The position numbers and the translations under genes were made by a program. This document shows positions 1 through 9,510 of a stretch of DNA of 64,000 nucleotides, one piece after another (within the stretch, counting starts at the first letter, position 1; each line of letters opens with the position of its first letter). A model generated the notes under the pieces. That model did not search any database. It had not been told where the DNA came from and saw only the letters and a program-made list of their open reading frames with translations. Source of the stretch: Cyprinodon diabolis (taxonomy: Eukaryota; Chordata; Actinopteri; Cyprinodontiformes; Cyprinodontidae); assembly GCA_030533445.1 (NCBI GenBank), contig CM060065.1:27974974-28038973 (forward strand). Reading direction: 5' to 3'.

Positions 1-1786
1 TACACAAAACCTTAAGATGAAAATAAATTTACTTTTTGACAGTAAGTAGGAACATTTTTACAACTAAGAAATCTGTAAGGAAAGGAGAGGGTTGTTATTA
101 TTATTTTATTATTATTGTGAAGATTGATCAGTTGTTGCTGTTCATCATTTTTTGATAAAACTGTTTTTTTTTGCCTCAGATGTCTAAAAAAATATTTATT
201 ATTATCTTATCTACATATTTGCTCGTTACAATGTCTGAAAACCTAAATCTCTAACACTGTAATATTTTATGCTCTATTGTGTTCAGTTTGAATTATACTT
301 TAATTTATCACCTCTTGTATAATACGTTTTAGAAGACAAATATTTGATTGTCTTTATCCTTTGATTTCCTACATTATTAATCTGCTTTTGTTAATACAAA
401 AGGATGTGCCTGAAATAAAAGGGTTTTCATATTGAGTGTACATATATTTATTACATTCTATGTTGATTTTATGAGAAAAGAAAAGATGAAAAGAGTAAAA
501 AGATAATTTGTTAAATGCCCTGGGGACTGACTTCCATCATCGGACACATTATTGTGGCACGAAACATCTCAGAAGCATTATTTAGCTGTATTTTTAAAGC
601 TGTGATCAAACTGAGTTATTTCAAGAAAACACTGGAAACAGCAGCAAGCGCAGCTGCAGCTCTTTCTCTAGCAGCTGTGTCTTTAAGAGACGAGCATCTC
701 TGAGATAAATCAGGGAGAATGAAAAGGACTGATCCATACAGCAGCTGATATAAGGAACTATAGGTCCTCCACCAACTGAATGCTTATAATACTCTTTGAA
801 TATCATCAGTTAAATTATACACATTGGGAAAATATACAGCTTGAATATGCTGGAAAAGCGTTTTTTTATTATTTTTTTTTAGATAGTTTTTTTATGGTAA
901 TTGCTTTATGTTACTTTTTTAATAAAGAAAAAGAAATTTGTTCATAGATGCCAAGTCCTACAATGCTATATGGGAGAAAGGAATCTAAATGTTCTCCATT
1001 AAAGTGTCCTTTCAAGTGTGTGACATATTTTTAAAGTTATATCTGCAGATTTCACATGTTAAAATATGATGATACACTATTTGAGCTTTTAAATTCAATC
1101 AAAACTGTTCTGTCCTTTGCTGTGTGTGGAGTATTGTAGGGGGCTGCAGTCTATTCCAACAGGTAGATCCCACCCAGTAGTTTGTTATGGGACAGTAGTA
1201 GAGTAGAGGATTTCCCCAGGCAAAGAAAAAAAACAAACCTTGCTGCCTAAAACTAGATGGACAAGCAGTTTGTGATTTCTAGACATTGATCTGTCCTTTC
1301 GGATTAGCGATTATTAGATGGATGTTTTTCCATTGATGTCAAGAAAACATAATCATCCAACCATCAACCATTCATCCTACAAATAGAAACAGACTAGATT
1401 GCTCTCATTGCATTAAAATTATTAGGTAGTTTAAGAAGCTTGTTTTTTGGACAATACTTACAAAGTTGAACTGAGAACAAAACTTAAAACAAATTGGTGT
1501 CCTCGGAGTCAGTATAGCCTTCTGTTGATAACAACTGGCTGTGCTCTCCCATCCCTCCCATGAGTTCAAAGAGCTGAATGACAGTGTGGCCAAAGGAAAC
1601 TCTTACACAACAGGCCTACTGTTGACAGAAGGATAAGTTCCTGTGTACTGAAAGCTGAACTGAGTGGGGCAGTGAACGGGACTTTACATGTGTGACGTGA
1701 GTAAAACTTTTCATCAAACTATCAAATCAAATGAAAAGTTGCGCTTAAAGCTACTGACCTTCATAAGATGTTATTAATAAGTGAAC
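1..1786. other. Upstream flank of urah, no gene recognised
   Basis: AT-rich sequence with short A/T runs and a small (TTA)n patch near 95-117. No open frame matches a family I know, and the short frames present lack splice context or codon structure. The last part probably holds the urah promoter and 5' UTR, but I see no clear core promoter element. Confidence 0.5.
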
Positions 1787-3670
1787 ATGAGCGCTTTCAG
1801 GCTGCAGCAACTGAATAGTCACATTCTCTCTGGAGGAAAGGTAAGTAGAAAGCTTTCATTAATACTTGACTCAATGTATGTATAATCTTTTATAGTGACA
1901 AATAACAAAGTACAAATACTTTGTTATCTTACTTTAGTAGAAATTTTGGCCATCTATGCTTTAATAGAGTAATTATTTTTTAGATAACTTTTTGCTTGTA
2001 TTCCTTATATTTTTTTTACAATTATCTTTACTTTCTACTCCTTACACTTTAAAAATAGACCCGTTTTTTTCATTTAAACTTATTGTCGCTATGACCTGTT
2101 GGTATTAAAACGAAATAAAAACCATTAGAATCAATTGTTTCATCCAGACAATTTATTTGGTGTAGAGAATCAACTTGTTGCTCCCCACATGCCTAAATGG
2201 ATTGTTTTTCAGATGATGCAAAGTTAAATTTGACACCGTTACCATTAGTTATAAATCTAAGAAAAATTTAAAAAAGGAAATTACTGAATTTTATGATTTT
2301 TTTTCTTTAATAGGGTAGTAAATAACTAGTATCAAGTTTTACACATCTGTCCTGTATAACTTTTACTTTTATACTTTAAGTAGTTTTAAAAATGGTACCT
2401 TTACACTTTTACTTGAGTAAAAAGCTTAAGTTGATACTCTAACTTCTACAGTGTTTATAAGGAGTAGGATTTATAATTCAACTTCAGTAACAAACATTAA
2501 TACTTTTATCATCTCTGCTTTTATGTTATTAAAAAATCTGTATTTTGAATGCTAGATAATGTTAAAAAGTAAACAGCAAACAACTTTGCATCAAAAACCA
2601 AACTTTGAAGTAAGTATCTATTTAAAATCTATTTATTTAAAGCTTTAGAATTATGTCTCAGGTTATTTTTAGTTGCAACCAGCAACTAAAGTTACAGAAA
2701 CTTGGAATGAATCAATGTTTCTGTAAAGTTGAGGGTGACCACAGATCCTGTGATGTTCTAAAGATATTTATTTGAATCTGAACTGTTTTATTTAGATCAT
2801 TTCCAGTGTTTGAGATTTCAGAACCCTGCAGAATATTTGCTAGTTCTGTTTAATAGAGAAGAAACCAGCACTAAGTCTGGAGACTTTGATTGTGTAAAGA
2901 TAAAAGTTTGGTTTTACCAACATGTATCTTTGGCATTTTAATTGTTACAATTTGGATTTAAGGTATGGCTGGATTTTATGCCTTTTGAGAAAAAGATAAT
3001 TTAATGGGATTAAGCACTTAAATCGTGGATCATTTTTTCATCTGAGCATGGTTTATGTGAATAAAAGTAAAAAACAATACGAATAATTTTCTGTTTCAGA
3101 CTACAGCCATGTCAGGCTCACCTAGCCCTCTAACCACCCATGTGCTGAACACGGCACTTGGTGTTCCAGGATCAAACATGACCCTCAGACTTTATAGACA
3201 AGACCCCTCCACCAATGGCTGGCATCTGGTTACCACTGGGTAAAACTCTTTCCATGCTTCAGCATTTACTGTTATGTCAGAAGTCAATCTGATGGCTCTT
3301 TCTATTCATGCATCTTAAAAGAGACTTTTTCAACAGGTGCACTAACAGTGATGGTCGATGTCCGGGGCTAATCACACAGAAGCAGTTTAAACCTGGTGTG
3401 TACAAGCTGAACTTTGAGACTGGTCAGTACTGGGCCAGCATGGGACAGACTTCATTTTATCCCTTTGTGGAGGTGAGGAACGCCTGTATTTTAATCACAG
3501 CTCATCCTTCTAGATATGAACAGGTATAATCTAACAGGAAAAAAATGTCAGTAATTGTTTTATTTCTGCCTTACCCCCAGATTGTTTTCACTATAACTGA
3601 TTCGGAGCAGAGGTATCATGTGCCGCTGCTTGTCAGTCGTTTCTCCTACAGCACGTACAGGGGGAGCTAG
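1787..3670 (+). CDS. urah: 5-hydroxyisourate hydrolase (transthyretin-like), 4 exons
   Basis: This enzyme hydrolyses 5-hydroxyisourate, the product of urate oxidase, to OHCU in peroxisomal urate breakdown. Exons by splice signal and phase: 1787-1840, 3100-3239, 3337-3472, 3581-3670, totalling 420 nt and 139 aa, the usual size for fish HIUase. Family landmarks visible are the LTTHVLN motif with the first active-site His, the NSDGRCPG loop with the catalytic Arg, a YHVPLL motif with the second His, and the C-terminal YRGS signature that separates HIUase from transthyretin. The N-terminus (residues 5-13, RLQQLNSHI) resembles a PTS2 peroxisomal signal. A possible poly(A) signal, AATAAA, lies at 3845-3850. 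Transthyretin itself is unlikely because the YRGS tail and catalytic residues are kept. Confidence 0.95.
1885..2455. repeat. Old dispersed repeat rich in AAGTAC/ACTTTTACTT motifs, in urah intron 1
   Basis: The ends carry the phrases 'caaagtacaaatactttgtt' and 'cacttttacttgagtaaaa', which recur at about 9170-9260, 19510-19690 and 45030-45130. I recognise this as a common degenerate teleost repeat but cannot assign a superfamily. Boundaries are approximate. Confidence 0.45.
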
Positions 3671-4177
3671 AGAAGATCTGTGATCAATCGCCTCAACCTT
3701 TGACTTCTCACTGCCTGATTGAAGAAAAAAGGCATTGATTACTCCACATAGTAGGCTATAGTCATTGCAACAAGGTGATGAAAGAAGCAAATGTTCATTT
3801 TCTCCAAGAGAATTAGCTTTACAACTTTTTATTACAACCATAAAAATAAACTTCACATGTACTCAATCTGGTGTAAAACACACAAATAAGTCTAACTTTG
3901 AGATTGTTTTCCCTGCGTTATTCAAACGTGTTTTTGACTTCCATCATGATTCATTATTATTATGTAAACGTAATTCGTATAATAGTGATGCATGTTTATG
4001 ATATGGATTTCTTTACTATAAAAACATGTTATTGAGAATGAAATTGTGAGTCTAATTTCACCAACACTGTTTTTTATGAATGTTTATTCGACTACAATAG
4101 ACACAATGTTTCAATCTTATTTTAATAAAAAAAACAATACCTACGAGACAATAAAAGAAACAAAAGCTGACGCTCTA
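3671..4177. other. urah 3' UTR and short intergenic stretch
   Basis: The urah 3' UTR follows the stop codon, with AATAAA at 3845-3850 and another A-rich candidate near 4122-4130. No other gene is seen. The stretch ends at the TA dinucleotide (4176-4177) into which the Tc1 element inserted. Confidence 0.6.
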
Positions 4178-5789
4178 CAGGTGCTGGTCATAAAATTAGA
4201 ATATCATGAAAAAGTAGATTGATTTCAGTAATTCCATTTAAAAAGTGAAACTTGTATATTATATTCATACATTACATACAAACTCATATATTTCAGATGT
4301 TTATTTTGTTTAATTTTGATGATTACAAATGACAACAAATGAAAATCTCAAATTCATCATATCAGAAAATTTGAATATTACTGAAGACCAATAAAAACAA
4401 AGGATTTATAGAAATGTTGGCCAACTGAAAAGTATGAACATGAAAAGTATGAGCATGTACAGCACTCAGTATTTAGTTGGGCCTCCTTTGGCCTGTATTA
4501 CTGCAGCAATGCGGCGTGGCATGGAGTCGATCAGTCTGTGGCACTGCTCAGGTGTTATGATAGCCCAGGTTGCTCTAATAGTGGCTTTTAGCTCTTCTGA
4601 ATTGTTGGGTCTGGTGTATTGCATCTTCTTCTTCACAATACCCCATAGATTTTCTATGGGGTTAAGGTCAGGAGAGTTTGCTGGCCAATTAAGAACAGGG
4701 ATACCATGGTCCTTCAACCAGGTACTGGTAGCTTTGGCACTGTGTGCAGGTGCCAAGTCCTGTTGGAAAATGAAATCTGCATCTCCAAAAAGTTGGTCAG
4801 CTGCAGGAAGCATGAAGTGCTCTAAAACTTCCTGGTATGTGGCTGCGTTGACCCTGGACCTCAGAAAACACAATGGACCAACACCAGCAGATGACATGGC
4901 ACCCCAAACCATCACTGACTGTGGAAACTTTACACTGGACTTCAAGCAACGTGGATGAAGTGCCTCTCTTCTTTTCCTCCTGACTCTGGGACCTTGATTT
5001 CCAAAGGAAATGCAAAATTTACTTTCATCAGAGAACATGACTTTGGACCACTCACCAGCAGTCCAGTCCTGTTTCTCTTTAGCCCAGGCAAGACGCTTCT
5101 GACGCTGTCTGTGGTTCAAGAGTGGCTTGACACAAGGAATGCGACAGCAGAAACCCATGTCTTTCATACGTCTGTGTGTGGTGGTTCTTGAAGCACTCAC
5201 TCCAGCTGCAGTCCACTCTTTGTGAATCTCCCCCACATTTTTGAATGGGTTTTGTTTCACAATCCTCTCCAGGGTGCGGTTATCTCTCTTGCTTGTACAC
5301 TTTTTTCGACCACATCTTTTCCTTCCCTTCGCCTCTCTATTAATGTGCTTGGACACTGAGCTCTGTGAACAGCCAGCCTCTTTAGCGATGACCTTTTGTG
5401 TCTTGCCCTCCTTGTGCAAGGTGTCGATGGTCGTCTTTTGGACAACTGTCAAGTCAGCAGTCTTCCCCATGATTGTGTAGCCTATAGAACTAGACTGAAA
5501 GACCATTTAAAGGCTTTTGCAGGTGGTTTGAGTTAATTAGCTGATTAGAGTGTGGCACCAGGGGCCATCAATTTTGAACCTTTTCACAATATTCTAATTT
5601 TCTGATATGATGAATTTGAGATTTTCATTTGTTGTCATTTGTAATCATCAAAATTAAACAAAATAAACATCTGAAATATATGAGTTTGTATGTAATGTAT
5701 GAATATAATATACAAGTTTCACTTTTTAAATGGAATTACTGAAATCAGTCTACTTTTTCATGATATTCTAATTTTATGACCAGCACCTG
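4178..5789 (-). mobile_element. Full-length Tc1/mariner transposon, probably young
   Basis: This is a 1,612-bp element flanked by the TA target duplication (4176-4177 and 5790-5791). Inverted terminal repeats of 202 bp lie at 4178-4379 and 5588-5789, starting CAGGTGCTGGTCATAAAATT. By eye the two repeats differ at only two positions (about 4218 and 4372 against their partners). A single uninterrupted transposase gene is encoded on the minus strand. Near-identical repeats plus an intact open frame suggest recent insertion. It sits between urah and an older LINE remnant and does not interrupt a host exon. Confidence 0.95.
4466..5470 (-). CDS. Tc1-family transposase, apparently intact (DD34E)
   Basis: This cut-and-paste transposase of 334 aa from the MGKTADL start is preferred over an in-frame Met 12 codons upstream, because related Tc1 transposases start with MGKT or similar and the second copy here shares it. 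The order is a helix-turn-helix paired-like DNA-binding region (about residues 5-50), a GRPR-like basic hook (GRKRCGRKK, about 49-57), a second DNA-binding helix set (about 70-115) and the catalytic domain. Catalytic residues are D148 (MFSDESKF), D238 (QQDLAPAHSA) and E273 (NPIENLWG), with 34 residues between the last two, the Tc1 spacing. No stop or frameshift is seen. Length is typical for Tc1. Activity is inference. Confidence 0.93.
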   Translation of the reverse strand: MGKTADLTVVQKTTIDTLHKEGKTQKVIAKEAGCSQSSVSKHINREAKGRKRCGRKKCTSKRDNRTLERIVKQNPFKNVGEIHKEWTAAGVSASRTTTHRRMKDMGFCCRIPCVKPLLNHRQRQKRLAWAKEKQDWTAGEWSKVMFSDESKFCISFGNQGPRVRRKRREALHPRCLKSSVKFPQSVMVWGAMSSAGVGPLCFLRSRVNAATYQEVLEHFMLPAADQLFGDADFIFQQDLAPAHSAKATSTWLKDHGIPVLNWPANSPDLNPIENLWGIVKKKMQYTRPNNSEELKATIRATWAIITPEQCHRLIDSMPRRIAAVIQAKGGPTKY

Positions 5790-6289
5790 TATGTAATTTA
5801 AAAGTTTAGAGCATTGACAGTAACTTATTTTGAGAACTTTGCAAAAGTAGATAAGATGTAGACGTCAGCCTGATCTTCCAGTAAAGGAAATTAGGGCTGA
5901 TAACTAATTTGTGTACTCCTGGTAGTTTTTTTATTTTTATTTTGATGTTGAAATATTGTAAGTAGATCAAGAATAACAAAAACAAATATGTTTTTTCATT
6001 ACTGTCAGAATGTGTAATTTTTTTTAAAGATTTCAAAAGATAAGATTTCAAGATATCAAAAATGTATAAAAAGGATCATTTATTGTGTGAAAGCTCTAAT
6101 GCTTGTATTAAATTTGAAAGCATAATTTTTTTGAGAGTCACACACTGTAACTGTCTGAGAAATACAACCATCCTTTCCTAGGTTTTTTATAAGACAAATA
6201 TAAGTAATAAAAATATTAACTTGTATGGGCATAATTTAGAAAGGGTAAATGAGTCTGTCTCTGGGAATCTGATTTGATTCTGGGCTGTT
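5790..6289. other. AT-rich intergenic stretch, nothing recognised
   Basis: It lies between the intact Tc1 element and the LINE remnant. Frames are short and non-repetitive, and I see no family motif. Confidence 0.5.
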
Positions 6290-7436
6290 ATAGGGTTTGC
6301 ATATTAATAAAGGTGTAGACAGATGCAAGAGGGACATTAACATGATGAGATGTCTAGGAGGGCATGTTTGGGGAGCAAAAATCAATCTATGTAGCACTGA
6401 TTAGATCGGTTATTGATTATTGTGGTGTATAGATTGGCAGCTAAAAGTAATCTGAAAAAAGTTTGACATTATTCAGGCTCAAACTTTGCGGATCTCTCAA
6501 GGTAGAAGTGGTTGAAATGCCTTTGAAATGGAGAAGATATTAATAACTGCTTTTTTGAGCACATTTGCAGGGATAGAGTGAAAGTTTCCCTGTGAAAAAG
6601 CTTTTCCATCCTTGTCAAGAGCAAGTTTTAAAACACTTTTCTAGTTTTCTGTGGATGGTAGAAAGGGCTGTAAAAGAACATGTCTAGCTGAATTAGAACT
6701 AAATCTGTTGTCTGTTATAAATCCATTTTTTTTTCACAAAGTAAAGGTTGACTTATATCTGCTGAAATGGAAGACGTATAAAAGTAAAGATGTTAATAAC
6801 TACTGTATATTTTTGATTGATTTTGATTTTATGATGCAATATATACAGATGCATCTAAAATGATGAAGGGCAAAGTAGGAATTGATTTTGTTATAAATGA
6901 TTTAGGAATTTTAAAGAACAAAAGAGTCATAATAATAATAATTTATCTATTTTAAATGGAGAATTATTGGCTTTACTTATTAAACTCGAGAGAGCACAAT
7001 AATTCAGAGAAAGCTTTAATAATTTCAGATTCTAGAGGTGCATTATATGGTATCCAAAATAACAAATCAGATTCAAGAAAATCTTTTAGAAATCAACCAG
7101 ACTTTATATAGACTGTTCAGTTCTAGGAAAGCTTTTTTTGTATGGGTTCCATCTCATATAGGAGTAGGGAAATGAGCTAGTAGATATGTTTACAAAGAAG
7201 GGAGATTGTGAAACAGCTATAGATTTCCATGTCAAATAAGTAAATCAGAGGGAAATGTATTATTAAAAAAAAAAACAACTTTGGGAAAAGGCGATTTTAT
7301 TGGAACTTACAGAGGAAAGTAGGGAAATATATATCTTCGAAATTAAAGAATTGAAAGAAAGAAGATATTATGTCCCATTTGAGACTTGGCCACACAGGAC
7401 TGAACAGAGAATTAGAAACTTTAGAGCCTGTAATTC
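6290..7436 (+). pseudogene. Degenerate LINE ORF2 3' part with RNase H domain (I/Nimb-like)
   Basis: Broken frames on the + strand read like the end of the reverse transcriptase and the RNase H domain of an I/Nimb-type LINE. Around 6330-6540 the text resembles a thumb-region pattern ending in DIIQAQTLRI. Around 7030 it gives LIISDSRGAL, an RNase H active-site Asp context. At 7137-7166 it reads FVWVPSHIGV, followed one frameshift later by NELVDMFTKK. At 7370-7410 it reads SHLRLGHTGLNRE. Several stops and frameshifts show it is dead. The remnant is cut by the second Tc1 copy at 7437 and probably resumes after 9045. Clade assignment is from remembered motif style only. Confidence 0.7.
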
Positions 7437-9043
7437 CTGGTAAAAGCCAGTAAATTAGAATATTTTGAAAAACTTGATTTATTTCAGTAATTGCATTCAA
7501 AAGGTGTAACTTCTACATTATATTTATTCATTGCACACAGACTGATGCATTCAAATGTTTATTTCATTTAATTTTGATGATTTGAAGTGGCAACAAATGA
7601 AAATCCAAAATTCCGTGTGTCACAAAATTAGAATATTACTTAAGGCTAATACAAAAAAGGGATTTTTTAGAAATGTTGGCCAACTGAAAAGTATGAAATG
7701 AAAAATATGAGCATTTACAATACTCAATACTTGGTTGGAACTCCTTTTGCCTCAATTACTGCATTAATGCGGCGTGGCATGGAGTCGATGAGTTTCTGGC
7801 ACTGCTCAGGTGTTATGAGAGCCCAGGTTGCTCTGATAGTAGCCTTCAACTCTTCTGCGTTTTTGGGTCTGGCATTCTGCATCTTCCTTTTCACAATACC
7901 CCACAGGTTTTCTATGGGGCTAAGGTCAGGGGAGTTGGCTGGCCAATTTAGAACAGAAATACCATGGTCCGTAAACCAGGCACGGGTAGATTTTGCGCTG
8001 TGTGCGGGCGCAAAGTCCTGTTAGAACCTGAAATCTCCATCTCCATAGAGCAGGTCAGCAGCAGGAAGCATGAAGTGCTCTAAAACTTGCTGGTAGACGG
8101 CTGCGTTGACCCTGGATCTCAGGAAACAGAGTGGACCGACACCAGCAGATGACATGGCACCCCAAACCATCACTGATGGTGGAAACTTTACACTAGACTT
8201 CAGGCAATGTGGATCCTGTGCTTCTCCTGTCTTCCTCCAGACTCTGGGACCTCGATTTCCAAAGGAAATGCAAAATTTGCTTTCGTCATAAAACATGACT
8301 TTGGACCACTCTGCAGCAGTCCAGCTCTTTTTTTCCTTAGCCCAGATGAGACGCTTTTCGCGTTTCTTGGTCAACAGTGGCTTGACACGAGGTATGCGGC
8401 AGTTGAAACCCATGTCTTTCAAGCGTCTCTTGGTGGTGGATCTTGAAGCACTGACTCCAGCAGCTGTCCACTCCTTGTGAATCTCCCCCACATTTTTGAA
8501 TGGGTTTTTTTCACAATCTTGACTAGGGCGCGGTGATCCCTATCGCTTGTACACTTTTTCTGACCACAGTTTTTCCTTCCCTTTGTCTCTCTATTAATGT
8601 GTTTGGACACAGAGCTCTGAGAACAGCCAGCCTCTTCAGCAATAACCTTTTGTGTCTTTCCCTCCTTGTGCAATGTGTCGATGGTCGCCTTTTGGACAGC
8701 TGTCAAATCTGAAGTCTTCCCCATGATTGTGTTGGCTTCAGAACTGGACTGAGAGACCATTTAAAGCCCTTTGCAGGTGTTTTGAGTTAATCAGCTGATT
8801 AGTTTGTGGCACCAGGGGTCTTCAAAATTTAACCCTTACACAATATTCTAATTTTGTGACACACGGAATTTTGGATTTTCATTTGTTGGCACTTCAAATC
8901 ATCAAAATTAAATGAAATAAACATTTGAATGCATCAGTCTGTGTGCAATGAATAAATATAATGTACAAATTACACCTTTTGAATGCAATTACTGAAATAA
9001 ATCAAGTTTTTTCAAAATATTCTAATTTACTGGCTTTTACCTG
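7437..9043 (-). mobile_element. Second, degenerate Tc1/mariner copy inserted in the LINE remnant
   Basis: About 1,607 bp with long inverted repeats. The left end reads CTGGTAAAAGCCAGTAAATT and the right end complements to CAGGTAAAAGCCAGTAAATT. The inverted match continues for roughly 200 bp on each side. The right flank keeps the TA (9044-9045), while the left flank is mutated. The terminal repeats differ from those of the copy at 4178, so this is a related subfamily rather than a duplicate. Confidence 0.9.
7724..8724 (-). pseudogene. Tc1 transposase pseudogene
   Basis: It aligns along its whole length with the intact transposase at 4466-5470, from MGKTSDL (start 8722-8724) to a C-terminal PTKY before the stop at 7724-7726. 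Two disabling changes are visible. One is a single-base deletion near 8500-8510, in the codons after KIVKK, which shifts the frame. The other is an in-frame stop near 8022 where the intact copy has the Gln before the second catalytic Asp (FRF-stop-QDLAPAH pattern). The first catalytic Asp context (MFYDESKF) is still visible. Confidence 0.9.
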
Positions 9044-9045
9044 TA

Positions 9046-9165
9046 TTAAGTATAAAAACCAGAAGCGATGATTTAAAGCTAAATGTTTAGAACAAAAAAT
9101 GCAATTCTTAATCAAAGAAATATTAGCAGGGAATGGACCAGACTTTGTTATTAATGCCTTTTTTA
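9046..9165 (+). pseudogene. Possible tail of the interrupted LINE
   Basis: Short broken + strand sequence directly after the second Tc1 copy, probably the distal end of the LINE remnant at 6290-7436. There is no diagnostic motif, and the assignment rests on position and similar base composition. Confidence 0.3.
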
Positions 9166-9169
9166 CAGA

Positions 9170-9350
9170 GGTGTCAAGTAGCAAAGTACAAATACTTCGT
9201 TACTGTACTTAAGTACACTTTTTATGTATCTATACTTTACTCCATTACTGATTTTACTGACTGGTCCCAGAACTCCATTTCGGAAGGTGGCGGTAATGCG
9301 CATCAAAAGTTGTTTGCCAACTGCCAATAAAATACACGAAGAAGAAATTC
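9170..9350. repeat. Repeat-derived sequence upstream of pdcd5
   Basis: The left part (9172-9250) carries the AAGTACAAATACTTCGTTAC phrase of the dispersed repeat also seen in urah intron 1. The right part (about 9280-9350) has a GAAGGTGGCGGTAATGCG phrase and an AATAAAATACACGAAGAAGA end, which I remember as recurring in fish genomes. The pdcd5 promoter and 5' UTR overlap or abut it. Confidence 0.4.
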
Positions 9351-9510
9351 CATCGGTCTCCCCTGAGTGCGGGATCATTGTTCTCTGCGTTCGATTATCG
9401 TCTCCTGGTTGTGCTGGAAGGGCCTAGCCACTTCTTGCTTGGAGTGTTCGTTTCGGATACAGTATCTTATCCTGTTTTATATTTGAAGGTTTACTCTGCT
9501 TTAAGCAGCA

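Noticed and set aside
4434..4958. 174-codon + strand frame opposite the transposase
   Set aside because: Antisense shadow of the Tc1 transposase, with no independent family signal.
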